Notes: a model not told the origin generated them from the letters alone. A stretch of 47,737 bases of DNA from Candidatus Stygibacter australis (GCA_030765845.1 JAVCDJ010000263.1:1-47737); one strand, 5' to 3'; positions 10,075 to 18,493 are shown, counted from the stretch's first letter. A program made the numbers and translations.

Positions 10075-10171
10075 TTTCAAATACGGGGTAGATTATTTCT
10101 GCTACGGCATTACATGCTATATGTTATTAGTGAAAAAGAAAGCGTTACTAAGGAAAGAGGAGCATTGAAAA

Positions 10172-11227
10172 ATGACTGAGCATATTCCTAAATATCTTAA
10201 AGTAAAAAATAAAATCAAAGATGATATCAAAGACGGTAAAATAGTCGATAAATTGCCTGGTGAAAGGGCTCTTGCGAAAGAATTTGGTGTTGCCTATATG
10301 ACAGTGAGAAAAGCTCTTATGGAATTGCAGGAAGAAGGTATTCTGCATAGAACCACCACCAAGGGGACATTTGTAAGTAATGGTAAGATGAGCCCCAAGG
10401 TAACCAAAAATATCGGATTCTTCCTTGATGATAAGATCGATGAAGGAATTTCCAGTCCCTATTATTCACTTATTTTCAAAGCTCTTGAAAAAGCAGCAAA
10501 AAAGGCTGGTTATAATATCATGATTTATTCAGATTCTGATGAGATGAATCCCATTAATGATCAGAAAAAAATTGATGGCAGTATCATCTGTTGTTTCCCC
10601 CGTATTGAATATAAAATCCAGGAACTCAAAAAATTCATGCCAATTGTCCTCCTGGACAATATTGCTTCAGATAAATCCATCGCCTCAGTAACGATAGATA
10701 ATTTCAACAGTGTCTTTGAATCCACAAAATACCTGGCATCTCAGGGACATGAGCGGATTGGTTTTATCTCCGGTTTGATGAATTCAGATATTTGCAAAGA
10801 AAGACTTCATGGCTATCTAAGTGCTTTAAATAATGAGAATCTGCACGTTGACAAATCCCTGGTTTATAAAGGAGATTATTCCTATGGATCAGGTGAAAAA
10901 GCTGCCATGTACTTCTTATCATTAAAAAATCCACCTACTGCCATTTTATGCGCTAATGACTCCATGGCTATTGGGGCAATGAAAGTGATCCAGGAATTAG
11001 GGCTCAGTATCCCTAAAGACATAAGTGTTGTGGGTTTCGATGATATTGAGGTCGCCTCCAGAGTATTCCCCACCCTCACCACAAATGCTGCTCCAGTAGA
11101 AGATATTGCCCAAAAATCCCTTAAATTACTGGTCTCTGCTATTAATGGACATGATATAGATTACCAGCATATCATCCTCCCGGCAAAGCTCATCCTCAGA
11201 GATTCCTGCTCCACAATTAAAAAATAA
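10172..11227 (+). CDS. GntR/LacI-type (AraR-like) transcriptional regulator of the beta-glucan locus
   Basis: The 351-residue protein has a GntR-type winged helix at about 1-70 (KYLKVKNKIKDDIKDGKI, LPGERALAKEFGVAYMTVRKAL, then the wing LHRTTTKGTFV). A LacI/periplasmic-binding-protein-like sensor follows from about 80 to 345 (IGFFLDDKIDEG, GHERIGFISG, PTAILCANDSMAIGAMKV, DISVVGFDDIEVA). This arrangement is that of AraR of Bacillus, in which a sugar bound to the C-terminal domain releases the repressor from DNA. The ligand is unknown; a beta-glucan oligosaccharide is inferred from its position between the two glucan operons. The ribosome site GAGGAG precedes the start. Three copies of a 16-bp palindrome in the flanking promoters are its likely targets. 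Confidence 0.88.
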   Translation: MTEHIPKYLKVKNKIKDDIKDGKIVDKLPGERALAKEFGVAYMTVRKALMELQEEGILHRTTTKGTFVSNGKMSPKVTKNIGFFLDDKIDEGISSPYYSLIFKALEKAAKKAGYNIMIYSDSDEMNPINDQKKIDGSIICCFPRIEYKIQELKKFMPIVLLDNIASDKSIASVTIDNFNSVFESTKYLASQGHERIGFISGLMNSDICKERLHGYLSALNNENLHVDKSLVYKGDYSYGSGEKAAMYFLSLKNPPTAILCANDSMAIGAMKVIQELGLSIPKDISVVGFDDIEVASRVFPTLTTNAAPVEDIAQKSLKLLVSAINGHDIDYQHIILPAKLILRDSCSTIKK

Positions 11228-11280
11228 TACTTTCCAAATTCCCCTTCCCCGTCCCCCAAACCCCTAAAAATACCCCTCAC

Positions 11281-11359
11281 CCGGATACAAGCCATAGCAA
11301 CAAAGCACGTACTCACATTAAAATGTCACTATGTGCCATGTTGCTCTGCTATAAGATCC
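11281..11359. repeat. Long imperfect hairpin, copy A of a dispersed palindromic repeat
   Basis: The arms TAGCAACAAAGCACGTA (11295-11311) and TATGTGCCATGTTGCTC (11330-11346) pair with few mismatches around an inner ACATT/AATGT pair. The core matches, in reverse complement, the hairpin at 34904-34955 over about 40 bases. It lies in the 317-base gap after the regulator gene. The gap also has a C-rich stretch at 11240-11285; I see no other gene in it. It may act as a transcription barrier or be a mobile palindrome. Confidence 0.65.
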
Positions 11360-11440
11360 CTTTTACAGATAAACATATACTTTTTATAGTACTTAAAGGT
11401 ATTATAGAGCATATAAAACCTATATCTTCAAAAAAAAGTC

Positions 11441-11479
11441 TTGACAGAAAACCGGCATTGGTAATTGCTATATAGCAGT
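11441..11479 (+). promoter_or_regulatory. Operator 3 with upstream TTGACA
   Basis: ATTGCTATATAGCAGT at 11464-11479 differs from operator 1 at one base. It sits 65 bases upstream of the glycosidase-barrel gene. A consensus -35 hexamer TTGACA is at 11441-11446; TATATA inside the operator could serve as a -10, but the 22-base spacing is long. An operator overlapping the promoter would suit repression. Confidence 0.65.
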
Positions 11480-11544
11480 CATTGAGAGGATAACTGAATT
11501 AGAGATAAAAAATAAAAAACGCCAACAATGAATGGGGGAAAGTT

Positions 11545-14500
11545 ATGAATGAATTAGTAAGAGCAGTACAGGAGAAGAGAATTCTTGTCTTACTGGCAGT
11601 GCTCCAGATTTTGTTTTTCACAGCGACCGTTTTTGCCCAGTCACCTGAAAAAGTGACAACCTATCAAGATGATAATGGTTGGAAACTTCTGGTAGATGGA
11701 CAGGATTATTTCGTAAAAGGTGTAGTTTGGGGTTATACTCCAATCAATGAGAATTATGCCTACAATTTATATGCAAACACCGACGAGCAAATTGAGAAAA
11801 TTCTTGATTATGAATGCAATTTAATGAAGGAAGCGGGTATCAATACAATACGTTGTTTTGGGCTGATTCCTCCCCGCTGGGTAAGCTATATTTATAATAA
11901 GCATGGCATCATGACGATCGTGAACCCTCTTATGGGAAGATATGGTTATAATGTAGGTGGGGTATGGACTGCTCAGACAAATTATTCTGATAAACTCACC
12001 CGCCAGACCTTGAAGCATGACATTGTGGAACTGGTGAAGAAGTATAAGGATACTCCCGGAGTTATCATGTATGCCCTGGGAAATGAGAGTAATTATGGAC
12101 TGGAGTGGTCAAGCTTTGAAATCGAGAACCTTCCGGTTGGAGAGCGTCATAAAGAAAAAGCAAAATCACTTTACAGCTTATTTAATGAGATAATTGCTGC
12201 TGGTAAAGAAGTGGATACTAATCATCCATTCATGATTGTAAATGGTGACATCCAGTATCTTGATCTGATAGTTGAATTCTGTCCAGACCTTGATATATTA
12301 GGCGTTAATGCCTATCGTGGAGTAAGTTTTACTAATATGTGGAGCAGAGTTAATAAGGAACTCGGTTTACCAATACTTTTAACAGAATTTGGTTCTGATG
12401 CCTTTAATGCCGTTACATTTAAGGAAGATCAGGAAGGTCAGGCTAATATAATCAAGGGTAACTGGCAGGAAATCTATAATAAGAGCTATGACAAAAATGA
12501 AGAAGGCAATGCCCTGGGTGGCTGTGTGTTTGAATGGCGCGATGAGTGGTGGAAATATAAGCAAACCGAAAACCTGACAGTTCATGACAAGCATGCCTCC
12601 TGGAGTAATGGTGGTTATTCCTTTGATTTTGTGCAGGGCAAAAATAATATGAATGAAGAATGGTATGGTATCTGCCGTCTGGGTGGTCCTAATGATGATA
12701 GAGTTTACCAGGCAGAACCAAGAATGGCTTATGATGTGCTTTCCGAGATCTGGGCAATTGATAATTTTAAAGTAGATAAAGCAGAGATGAACGCTGAAAT
12801 TGATAATATCGATATGAATCTCCATAAGATTGGCAGTGGGGTGAATCTTTTGAATAGTCAAATTGCCAAACGCAGCATTATTAGACTGACTGGGGGAAAC
12901 CTTAATGGTGAAATGGCATTTAGTGGAAAATCCCTGGAAGTTGAAAATAATGGCAAAAATGGAGTGGCTTTTTCTAATGGAGAAATGATCAATCTGGAAT
13001 TTGAATTTCAGCCTACAAATCAGATTTCAGGAAACTTTGCTTTAAATATCCTGGGCAATGTTGTAAATAAACCCCTTGAACAATATTATGGAAAGCGTGG
13101 GCTTTCCTATGTGACTTTAACTACAGAGATTGATGAAACCGGGATGGAAGTAACAACTTCCAAGGAAGTTACAGATCCTGAAAGAGTGGAGATCTATAAT
13201 TTTGACGTACTTTACAGTACGGATGCTTTTGATATGAGAGCTTTTTATCATGTACCTCGTTATCATTGGGGATATAAGGGAGATATTTACGGACTGCTTT
13301 ATGAAGCCACTGATATGGATGGAATGGATATCTGGAATGCCAAAGCACCTTTTGGAATAGAATATATGGGCAAGAAGTCTCTTGAAGGTCTCACAGTTTT
13401 GGCAGGACCTGAGGTGTACTGGGGAGCCAATCCTAAAGCTATAGCTAAATATGATTTTGGCATCAAAGGATTTGATTTTACCTTTATCCATTCAGAAGAT
13501 TTTTCGCGTGCCGATGCTTCATCGACCGCTACAGAATCAACTGAACGGGCTACACGTCAAACAGCACTTTCGATCAAGACCACTATTATTCCGAGGACTA
13601 CATTGGAATTTGGTTACCTAATGGCAGGTACAGAAAAGCTGGATGAAGAATATGATTATTATGAAGCTGGAAATATTTACCAGGATAAAATAGACCTTAA
13701 GGATACCCAGGGAGCAAGGGCCAAAATCACTTATAATACTGGATTTGGGCTATTAGATGTCTCTGCAAATTATGCAGGTCTGGTAGCTGATGGAGGAAGT
13801 CCTTTAAGGGAATTTGATACCACTATTCCTTATTCTACATTGGGTAACAAAATGGAATTTGTTGGTGGCATGCTGATACCGATAGGAAATGTGTGGCTGT
13901 TACCTCGGGGATTATACAGAAAAAATCTGATTGATTCCAATCCAATAATAGATCCTTACATTGAAGGCTCACAGCTCTATCCGGGCATTAGCCCTCGTAA
14001 TCGTGATGATGATCCATTTGCCGTGCTGGATAATAGAGAAGCCGTTTCCGGAGAATTCTTTATCACTTATGATCCCACTCCAGCCAGTGATTTTTATGCC
14101 TGGGATGCTGATAAAAGAGAAGATGCCGGATTTGCTTTCAGCATAGGTGGAAATGTCACCAGTTATAAAAAAGATGCTGATGCTGATATGTTCTTTTACC
14201 AGGAAGGCAATACAAATGCTTCCTTTGGTGTGGGAATGCCGGCAGAAGATGTCTGGCTGGCAAAAGGCAGATTTGTCATGAACCCCAATCCTAATTTTAA
14301 ATTGATAGTTAATCTGGAGGGAGGAAAGCAGCAGTCAACTGGTAATCCTGATGGTGATGCAGCAGAATACCTGTCTCTGGACGCCAAAATGATATTTAAT
14401 AAGAAATATTATCTTGAGGGTTATGCCAAACAAGATGCCTGGGGTCCCTATGACTGGTATCGTCAATTCAATATCACCTATCCCCAGCAATTCAAGCTTG

Positions 14501-14667
14501 ATTATTCTATCCTGATCGATAATATACTTGATGATGTGCTTTCCAGTAAAATTGGTATCAATTCCATCTTTAGAACTCTTGATGAGAATTCACCGACAAA
14601 TGAAGGGATTGGTGAAGATAATGATTACGAATTCCAGGCTGGTATTTATTACAGCATTGAATTTTAA
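11545..14667 (+). CDS. TIM-barrel glycosidase (GH2/clan A-like) fused to a C-terminal outer-membrane beta-barrel-like domain
   Basis: This 1040-residue protein has a hydrophobic signal at about 11-31 (cleavage after VFAQ likely). The catalytic TIM-barrel (about 35-425) begins GWKLLVDGQDYFVKGVVWGY, has INTIRCFG near 99, the acid/base motif YALGNESNYG (Glu181) and the nucleophile motif LLTEFGSDAF (Glu281). These are the landmarks of clan GH-A enzymes such as the GH2 catalytic domain; the exact family is not certain. The remaining 600 residues alternate polar and aromatic/hydrophobic residues in repeated short strands and end in EFQAGIYYSIEF, with a C-terminal Phe as in outer-membrane barrels. 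A hydrolase-porin fusion is inferred. It heads the rightward operon with a lipoprotein and a GH16, has GGGGGAAA upstream, and an operator in its promoter. Confidence 0.8.
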   Translation: MNELVRAVQEKRILVLLAVLQILFFTATVFAQSPEKVTTYQDDNGWKLLVDGQDYFVKGVVWGYTPINENYAYNLYANTDEQIEKILDYECNLMKEAGINTIRCFGLIPPRWVSYIYNKHGIMTIVNPLMGRYGYNVGGVWTAQTNYSDKLTRQTLKHDIVELVKKYKDTPGVIMYALGNESNYGLEWSSFEIENLPVGERHKEKAKSLYSLFNEIIAAGKEVDTNHPFMIVNGDIQYLDLIVEFCPDLDILGVNAYRGVSFTNMWSRVNKELGLPILLTEFGSDAFNAVTFKEDQEGQANIIKGNWQEIYNKSYDKNEEGNALGGCVFEWRDEWWKYKQTENLTVHDKHASWSNGGYSFDFVQGKNNMNEEWYGICRLGGPNDDRVYQAEPRMAYDVLSEIWAIDNFKVDKAEMNAEIDNIDMNLHKIGSGVNLLNSQIAKRSIIRLTGGNLNGEMAFSGKSLEVENNGKNGVAFSNGEMINLEFEFQPTNQISGNFALNILGNVVNKPLEQYYGKRGLSYVTLTTEIDETGMEVTTSKEVTDPERVEIYNFDVLYSTDAFDMRAFYHVPRYHWGYKGDIYGLLYEATDMDGMDIWNAKAPFGIEYMGKKSLEGLTVLAGPEVYWGANPKAIAKYDFGIKGFDFTFIHSEDFSRADASSTATESTERATRQTALSIKTTIIPRTTLEFGYLMAGTEKLDEEYDYYEAGNIYQDKIDLKDTQGARAKITYNTGFGLLDVSANYAGLVADGGSPLREFDTTIPYSTLGNKMEFVGGMLIPIGNVWLLPRGLYRKNLIDSNPIIDPYIEGSQLYPGISPRNRDDDPFAVLDNREAVSGEFFITYDPTPASDFYAWDADKREDAGFAFSIGGNVTSYKKDADADMFFYQEGNTNASFGVGMPAEDVWLAKGRFVMNPNPNFKLIVNLEGGKQQSTGNPDGDAAEYLSLDAKMIFNKKYYLEGYAKQDAWGPYDWYRQFNITYPQQFKLDYSILIDNILDDVLSSKIGINSIFRTLDENSPTNEGIGEDNDYEFQAGIYYSIEF

Positions 14668-14677
14668 GGAGTAAATT

Positions 14678-15298
14678 ATGAAAATCAAAATAATATTTGT
14701 TCTTCTCGGCCTGCTGACCATCTTATTTATGGGTTGCGACCCCAAGAATGGCACCATTTTAGAATTTGAGCAGCTTCCTACTGATTATGAGTTAAATTTA
14801 TATGGCGAAAACGAAGGCATACATCCTGATACTAATGTCCTGAATGATCCCGAGAATCCCTATGCTGATGCTGGGATTAATATGATAAATGTCTGGGATT
14901 TTAATGATAACAGCCCTTCGCCAAAGGCAAAATTCTATCTATGGGCAACTATTCTGGCAAGAATACCCTATGGTGAACATCAATATATGACCGCCCAGGC
15001 ACTACATGAGCTTTACACTGTTGGTGGCAGCGTGAATGCCAAAGAGCAGGCAAAAAAAGCTTATCATGCAGCTCTCGATCACTTCTTTGATTCTGCTACC
15101 TGGTGGAAGGCAGATTGGCTTAATGACGAAACATATTATGCTGTTCTGATCAGAGAACTGGTGGGACATTACCTCTATGATCCTTCGGATATGAACCTGC
15201 TGCCACTATATAATGATCCCGCTATAGCTCTGGCAGAAATGAGCGAATGGGGATATGTGTATGATATTGAAACGGGGGCTGTATCAAGAAGAAATTAA
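14678..15298 (+). CDS. Lipoprotein of unknown function in the glucan operon
   Basis: This 206-residue protein has a classical lipoprotein signal (MKIKIIFVLLGLLTILFMGC, Cys20). The mature part is acidic and looks mostly helical (HQYMTAQALHELYTVGG, AKEQAKKAYHAALDHFFD, WLNDETYYAVLIRELVGHYL). I do not recognise a family. It starts ten bases after the barrel-fusion gene behind AGGAG and is followed 22 bases later by a secreted GH16. The pairing of a barrel protein with a surface lipoprotein recalls SusC/SusD logic, but there is no sequence resemblance to SusD, so a partner role for the barrel is only a guess. Confidence 0.7.
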   Translation: MKIKIIFVLLGLLTILFMGCDPKNGTILEFEQLPTDYELNLYGENEGIHPDTNVLNDPENPYADAGINMINVWDFNDNSPSPKAKFYLWATILARIPYGEHQYMTAQALHELYTVGGSVNAKEQAKKAYHAALDHFFDSATWWKADWLNDETYYAVLIRELVGHYLYDPSDMNLLPLYNDPAIALAEMSEWGYVYDIETGAVSRRN

Positions 15299-15320
15299 TC
15301 AGTTACCCTGGAAGTATAAA

Positions 15321-17138
15321 ATGAATTTAGGGAGAAAACGGGCAGTTCAGCTAATATTTCTGCTGATCATCACGATGTCAGTTAATCTGTTAACTGCTGA
15401 AATAGGCGATATTATCTGGGAAGAGAATTTTGATAACCTGGATAACTGGCTGATTGAAACCGGTAACGGTTCTTGGGGCTGGGGTAATGGAGAACTGGAA
15501 TATTACCATGGAGATAATGTAGAAATAGCTGAAATCCCTGGTGATCCGGGTAATAATGCCCTCCATATCACAGCCCGACAGGAATCGGGTCCTGGGATAG
15601 TAGATCAATGGGGCAATCCGCTTAATTATACTTCCGGAAAAGTGACCACAAAGTCGTTTCTATCCCTTAAATATGGTATGATAGAAACAAGGGTCAGCAT
15701 CCCTGACCTTGATGTGGGTGGCTGGCCAGCGATCTGGATGCTGGGTACAGCAAATTATAACTGGCCCCTGCGCGGTGAAATTGATCTTATGGAAATGGGG
15801 CATACCCAATCCTTCAGAGACCTGCACGATAGTCATAATGGCGGAAATGGACAGAATAATTCAACTGCCAATCAAATGGTGAGTGCAAATGCTATCTATT
15901 ATTCTGAAGATGCCGTTTCACCGGGAAATCCCTCTGGAGCAGCAAGCCTCTCCTGGGATCCGGAGGATGAATTTTGCCGTCCATATTACAGTTATGATCC
16001 ATCGCTCACTAATAGATTTCTGACCTACCGTACTTACTGGGATGAAGAAAGCCTTAGATTTACTGTGATCGATGATGAAATCGAATATGATCTATATACT
16101 GAGCCATTTGTAATTGACAGCGTTTCTGCTGAGCTTCAGCAACCTTTTTATCTGATAGCCAATCTTGCTATTGGCGGGGCGCTTACTGATGCTTATAATC
16201 TTGGTGATCCCGGCAGCGGTCTTCCTGTTTCCATGCCCTTCCCGGCGCACATGTATCTTGATTATATAAAGGTTTATCAGTGGAATGATATGGGAGAAGT
16301 ACATATTGGACCACCAGATTTTGAGGGTGGCACATTTGGTATTTTCACAGATAACACTCCCACAAATAATGAATTAGAAGCCGGAATCAGTTCCGAGATA
16401 TATGTCTGGGAAGGAACTTTGACGGAGGGAACAATCCTGCCTTATGAAGGTGAGAATGGGATTTCCTGGTCATCTACCGGAATAGGCTGGTTTGGGGCAG
16501 GGATTATGTCAATTCAGCCCGTAAATCTTTTTAATTTCGGAGAGGGAAATTTAAAGTTCATGATCAAGATCCCTGCTTCCATCGCTTTTCAAATTGGCAT
16601 TATTGATGCCTGGGGCAATCAGTCTTATGTGGAATTTCCAGCTTATCAAACCACCTATGGACTCGTTCGAAACGGAGAATGGGCTCAGGCAAGTATCCCA
16701 GTCGATGATTTGCGGGGACAATTCATTGATCTGCGTATGTTAACCTATGAGTTCGTTATCCTGGAAGTAAATGGTGCTCAGTGCGAATTTGCCCTGGATG
16801 ATATTTATTATGATGGTGGGCTTAATGATAATACAGAAGAGATCATCACCACAGTACCATCATCTTTGCAGCAGAATTATCCCAATCCCTTTAACCCTGA
16901 AACTACTATCAAGTTCACTCTGGCAAGTCAAAGTGACAGTAATGAAATATCTATTTATAACCTGAAGGGACAAAGGGTATATTCTAAAGATTTGAGCGGT
17001 TATCCTGCCGGAGAAAATCAGGTCACCTGGAAAGGAATCGCTAATAATGGCAGTCCGGTAGCTTCTGGAATATATTTCTATCAGCTAAAGGCTAATGGAA
17101 ATATCTGTGATACCAGACGGATGCTCTTGCTTAAATAA
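15321..17138 (+). CDS. Secreted GH16 beta-glucanase with accessory module and type IX-like sorting domain
   Basis: I start the gene at 15321 (MNLGRKRAVQLIFLLIITMS, a signal peptide); the upstream in-frame ATG would overlap the lipoprotein gene and spoil the signal. The 605-residue protein has a GH16 domain at about 28-330 with GWPAIWMLG and catalytic RGEIDLMEMG (Glu153, Asp155, Glu158). A beta-sandwich module (about 345-510, GTFGIFTDNTPTNNELEAG) is a close relative of the one in the lipoprotein GH16. The C-terminal sorting domain runs LQQNYPNPFNPETTIKF, YNLKGQRV, VASGIYFYQL and ends MLLLK. It should act on the same beta-1,3-glucan as the first GH16 but be exported by a type IX-like route. It is the last gene of its operon and is followed by a strong terminator. 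Confidence 0.9.
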   Translation: MNLGRKRAVQLIFLLIITMSVNLLTAEIGDIIWEENFDNLDNWLIETGNGSWGWGNGELEYYHGDNVEIAEIPGDPGNNALHITARQESGPGIVDQWGNPLNYTSGKVTTKSFLSLKYGMIETRVSIPDLDVGGWPAIWMLGTANYNWPLRGEIDLMEMGHTQSFRDLHDSHNGGNGQNNSTANQMVSANAIYYSEDAVSPGNPSGAASLSWDPEDEFCRPYYSYDPSLTNRFLTYRTYWDEESLRFTVIDDEIEYDLYTEPFVIDSVSAELQQPFYLIANLAIGGALTDAYNLGDPGSGLPVSMPFPAHMYLDYIKVYQWNDMGEVHIGPPDFEGGTFGIFTDNTPTNNELEAGISSEIYVWEGTLTEGTILPYEGENGISWSSTGIGWFGAGIMSIQPVNLFNFGEGNLKFMIKIPASIAFQIGIIDAWGNQSYVEFPAYQTTYGLVRNGEWAQASIPVDDLRGQFIDLRMLTYEFVILEVNGAQCEFALDDIYYDGGLNDNTEEIITTVPSSLQQNYPNPFNPETTIKFTLASQSDSNEISIYNLKGQRVYSKDLSGYPAGENQVTWKGIANNGSPVASGIYFYQLKANGNICDTRRMLLLK

Positions 17139-17159
17139 TTTAATTAGATCATAAATGAT

Positions 17160-17191
17160 AAGGATCAGGTTGTTATGCCTGATCCTTTTTT
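17160..17191 (+). terminator. Rho-independent terminator after the rightward glucan operon
   Basis: A perfect 10-bp stem AAGGATCAGG / CCTGATCCTT with an eight-base loop is followed by six T. It lies 22 bases after the GH16 stop. Confidence 0.92.
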
Positions 17192-17813
17192 GTTAAATTC
17201 CGAAAAGGATATTTGAGAATACCTGCGAATAAAATAGCTTATTTTTCGGTAGTAACGTTATAATATTATCTAATAACATTAGCGATGCCATAAAAAGGCG
17301 AAAACAGAAAATGATACACTTGTAACCCACAGGGAACCCACCCTCGGGGCACAGTGGGTAATTTGGGGCGGTAAAATGTACTTATATTATTACTATTCAG
17401 TAATTTAGGCTGAAAGGTGTATTTTCGGGGTGGAAAATGGGCAAAATGAAACAATCGGACTAATATTGATTGGGGGAGAAATGGGGAATATTTTTATGTA
17501 ACTGTTGTATAATTAGATATTTTCACACCGAACTAAGTCAGTCCCGATACATCGGGAGGAAATGTCTTCTTTTAGCACGTAGTGCTTATTTTATTGTAGA
17601 AAAAACGAACCCGATACCCCACTCCTTTTCCCCGCCACGGTTGAACCTTGCTGGAGTATTTATTATTGAATCACAAATTGGCAAGGTGCATGAAGAGATT
17701 TGACCATTTTCCAAATTTCGTGAAGATACAAGTGAAATATTAAACTTGACAGTTAATTAAATGATGTCAGTTCTTTTATGAGAACTTGATATCCACTAAT
17801 TGCAGGAGAGAAT
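17192..17813. other. Gene-poor stretch with repeat fragments
   Basis: About 620 bases without a convincing gene. It contains a G-rich tract (17340-17490) and one copy of a 27-base repeat with a CCCGATACATCGGG hairpin (17531-17557). A 77-codon frame at 17470-17703 runs straight through the repeat and resembles no known family, so I do not call it. The end (from about 17750) probably carries the promoter of the HEPN/MNT pair. Confidence 0.5.
17531..17557. repeat. 27-base dispersed repeat, copy 1
   Basis: It begins AACTAAGTCAG and continues into the small palindrome TCCCGATACATCGGGA. The same 27 bases recur exactly at 18657-18683, and a relative of the palindrome lies at 29131-29154. Confidence 0.85.
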
Positions 17814-18200
17814 ATGGATAACGGAAAATATTTAAAATACTGGTTAGAGGCAGGAGATCGAGATCATGATGCCATGCTGCACCTCTATGAGAATAAGGAT
17901 TATCATTGGTCTCTCTTTATGGGTCATCTTGTAATTGAGAAATTATTAAAAGCTTACTATGTAATAAATAAGAGTGATCAACCTCCATATATACACGATT
18001 TATTAAGACTTGCCGAAAAGGCTGAATTGAAGCTTACAGATGATCAGATGGATAAGCTGGATACGATTACAACTTTCAATATAAGAGCAAGATATGATGA
18101 TTATAAACTGCGTTTTTATAAAAAATGCACCAGAGAATTTACCGAAAAATGGATCAATGAGATTGAGGAGTTCATCAAATGGATAAAAATGATGCTTTGA
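17814..18200 (+). CDS. HEPN-domain protein, toxin partner of MNT/HEPN pair
   Basis: This 128-residue all-helical protein fits the COG2250-type HEPN family: KYWLEAGDRDHDAMLHLYENKDYHWSLFMGHLVIEKLLKAYYV at the N-terminus is typical, and FNIRARYDDYK near residue 83 is where this family has its ARY(P) motif. Some HEPN proteins are ribonucleases, and in MNT pairs they can be modified by the nucleotidyltransferase. The canonical RNase Rx4-6H motif is not clear here, so RNase activity is uncertain. The start has AGGAGAG upstream. It overlaps the nucleotidyltransferase gene by 22 bases, which fits a two-gene toxin-antitoxin unit, set in a repeat-rich region. Confidence 0.85.
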   Translation: MDNGKYLKYWLEAGDRDHDAMLHLYENKDYHWSLFMGHLVIEKLLKAYYVINKSDQPPYIHDLLRLAEKAELKLTDDQMDKLDTITTFNIRARYDDYKLRFYKKCTREFTEKWINEIEEFIKWIKMML

Positions 18201-18493
18201 TAATAGCCAGAAATTACATAAACTATTTAATAAAGAAAAATATGAAGATTCACAATGCTTATTTATTTGGGTCTTATGCAAAAGGAACTTTTAGTGAAGA
18301 CAGCGATATTGATATAGCAATAATCTTCAATGAAATGGCTGATGAAATTGATATGCAGATTGAATTGATGAAACTAAGAAGAAAAATAGATACAAGAATT
18401 GAACCTCACCCTTATTTGAGGAGTGAACTGGATATGTATAATCCTCTTTGGAGAGAAATTTTAAGCAAGGGTATTGAGATACCAGTCGTTTGA
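18179..18493 (+). CDS. MNT-type minimal nucleotidyltransferase, antitoxin partner
   Basis: This 104-residue protein carries the minimal nucleotidyltransferase signature AYLFGSYAKGTFSEDSDIDIAI (residues 27-49), with GS followed by the two metal-binding Asp residues of DID. MNT proteins paired with HEPN toxins transfer AMP or similar groups onto the toxin, neutralising it. A third carboxylate is plausibly in RIEPHPY (about residue 77). It overlaps the HEPN gene by 22 bases, so the two are translated together. Confidence 0.88.
   Translation: MDKNDALIIARNYINYLIKKNMKIHNAYLFGSYAKGTFSEDSDIDIAIIFNEMADEIDMQIELMKLRRKIDTRIEPHPYLRSELDMYNPLWREILSKGIEIPVV

Larger units (their letters stand above)
9853..10171. 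other. Divergent regulatory region between GH16 operon and regulator
   Basis: This 319-base AT-rich stretch has no convincing gene. It holds two copies of the palindromic operator (9912-9927 and 10059-10074). A TTGACA hexamer on the minus strand (9954-9949) is a possible -35 element for the GH16 operon, although no -10 at standard spacing is clear. The regulator's ribosome site GAGGAG lies at about 10158. Confidence 0.6.

Noticed and set aside
10113-10128. CATGCTATATGTTATT as a fourth operator
   Set aside because: Only the left half matches the operator; the right half lacks AGCAAT.
11545-14667. SusC-like TonB-dependent transporter
   Set aside because: There is no plug domain or TonB box; the N-terminus is a glycosidase barrel with catalytic glutamates.
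17470-17703. 77-codon frame through the G-rich and repeat stretch
   Set aside because: It runs through the 27-base dispersed repeat, has no ribosome site of note and resembles no family; repeat sequence is the simpler explanation.
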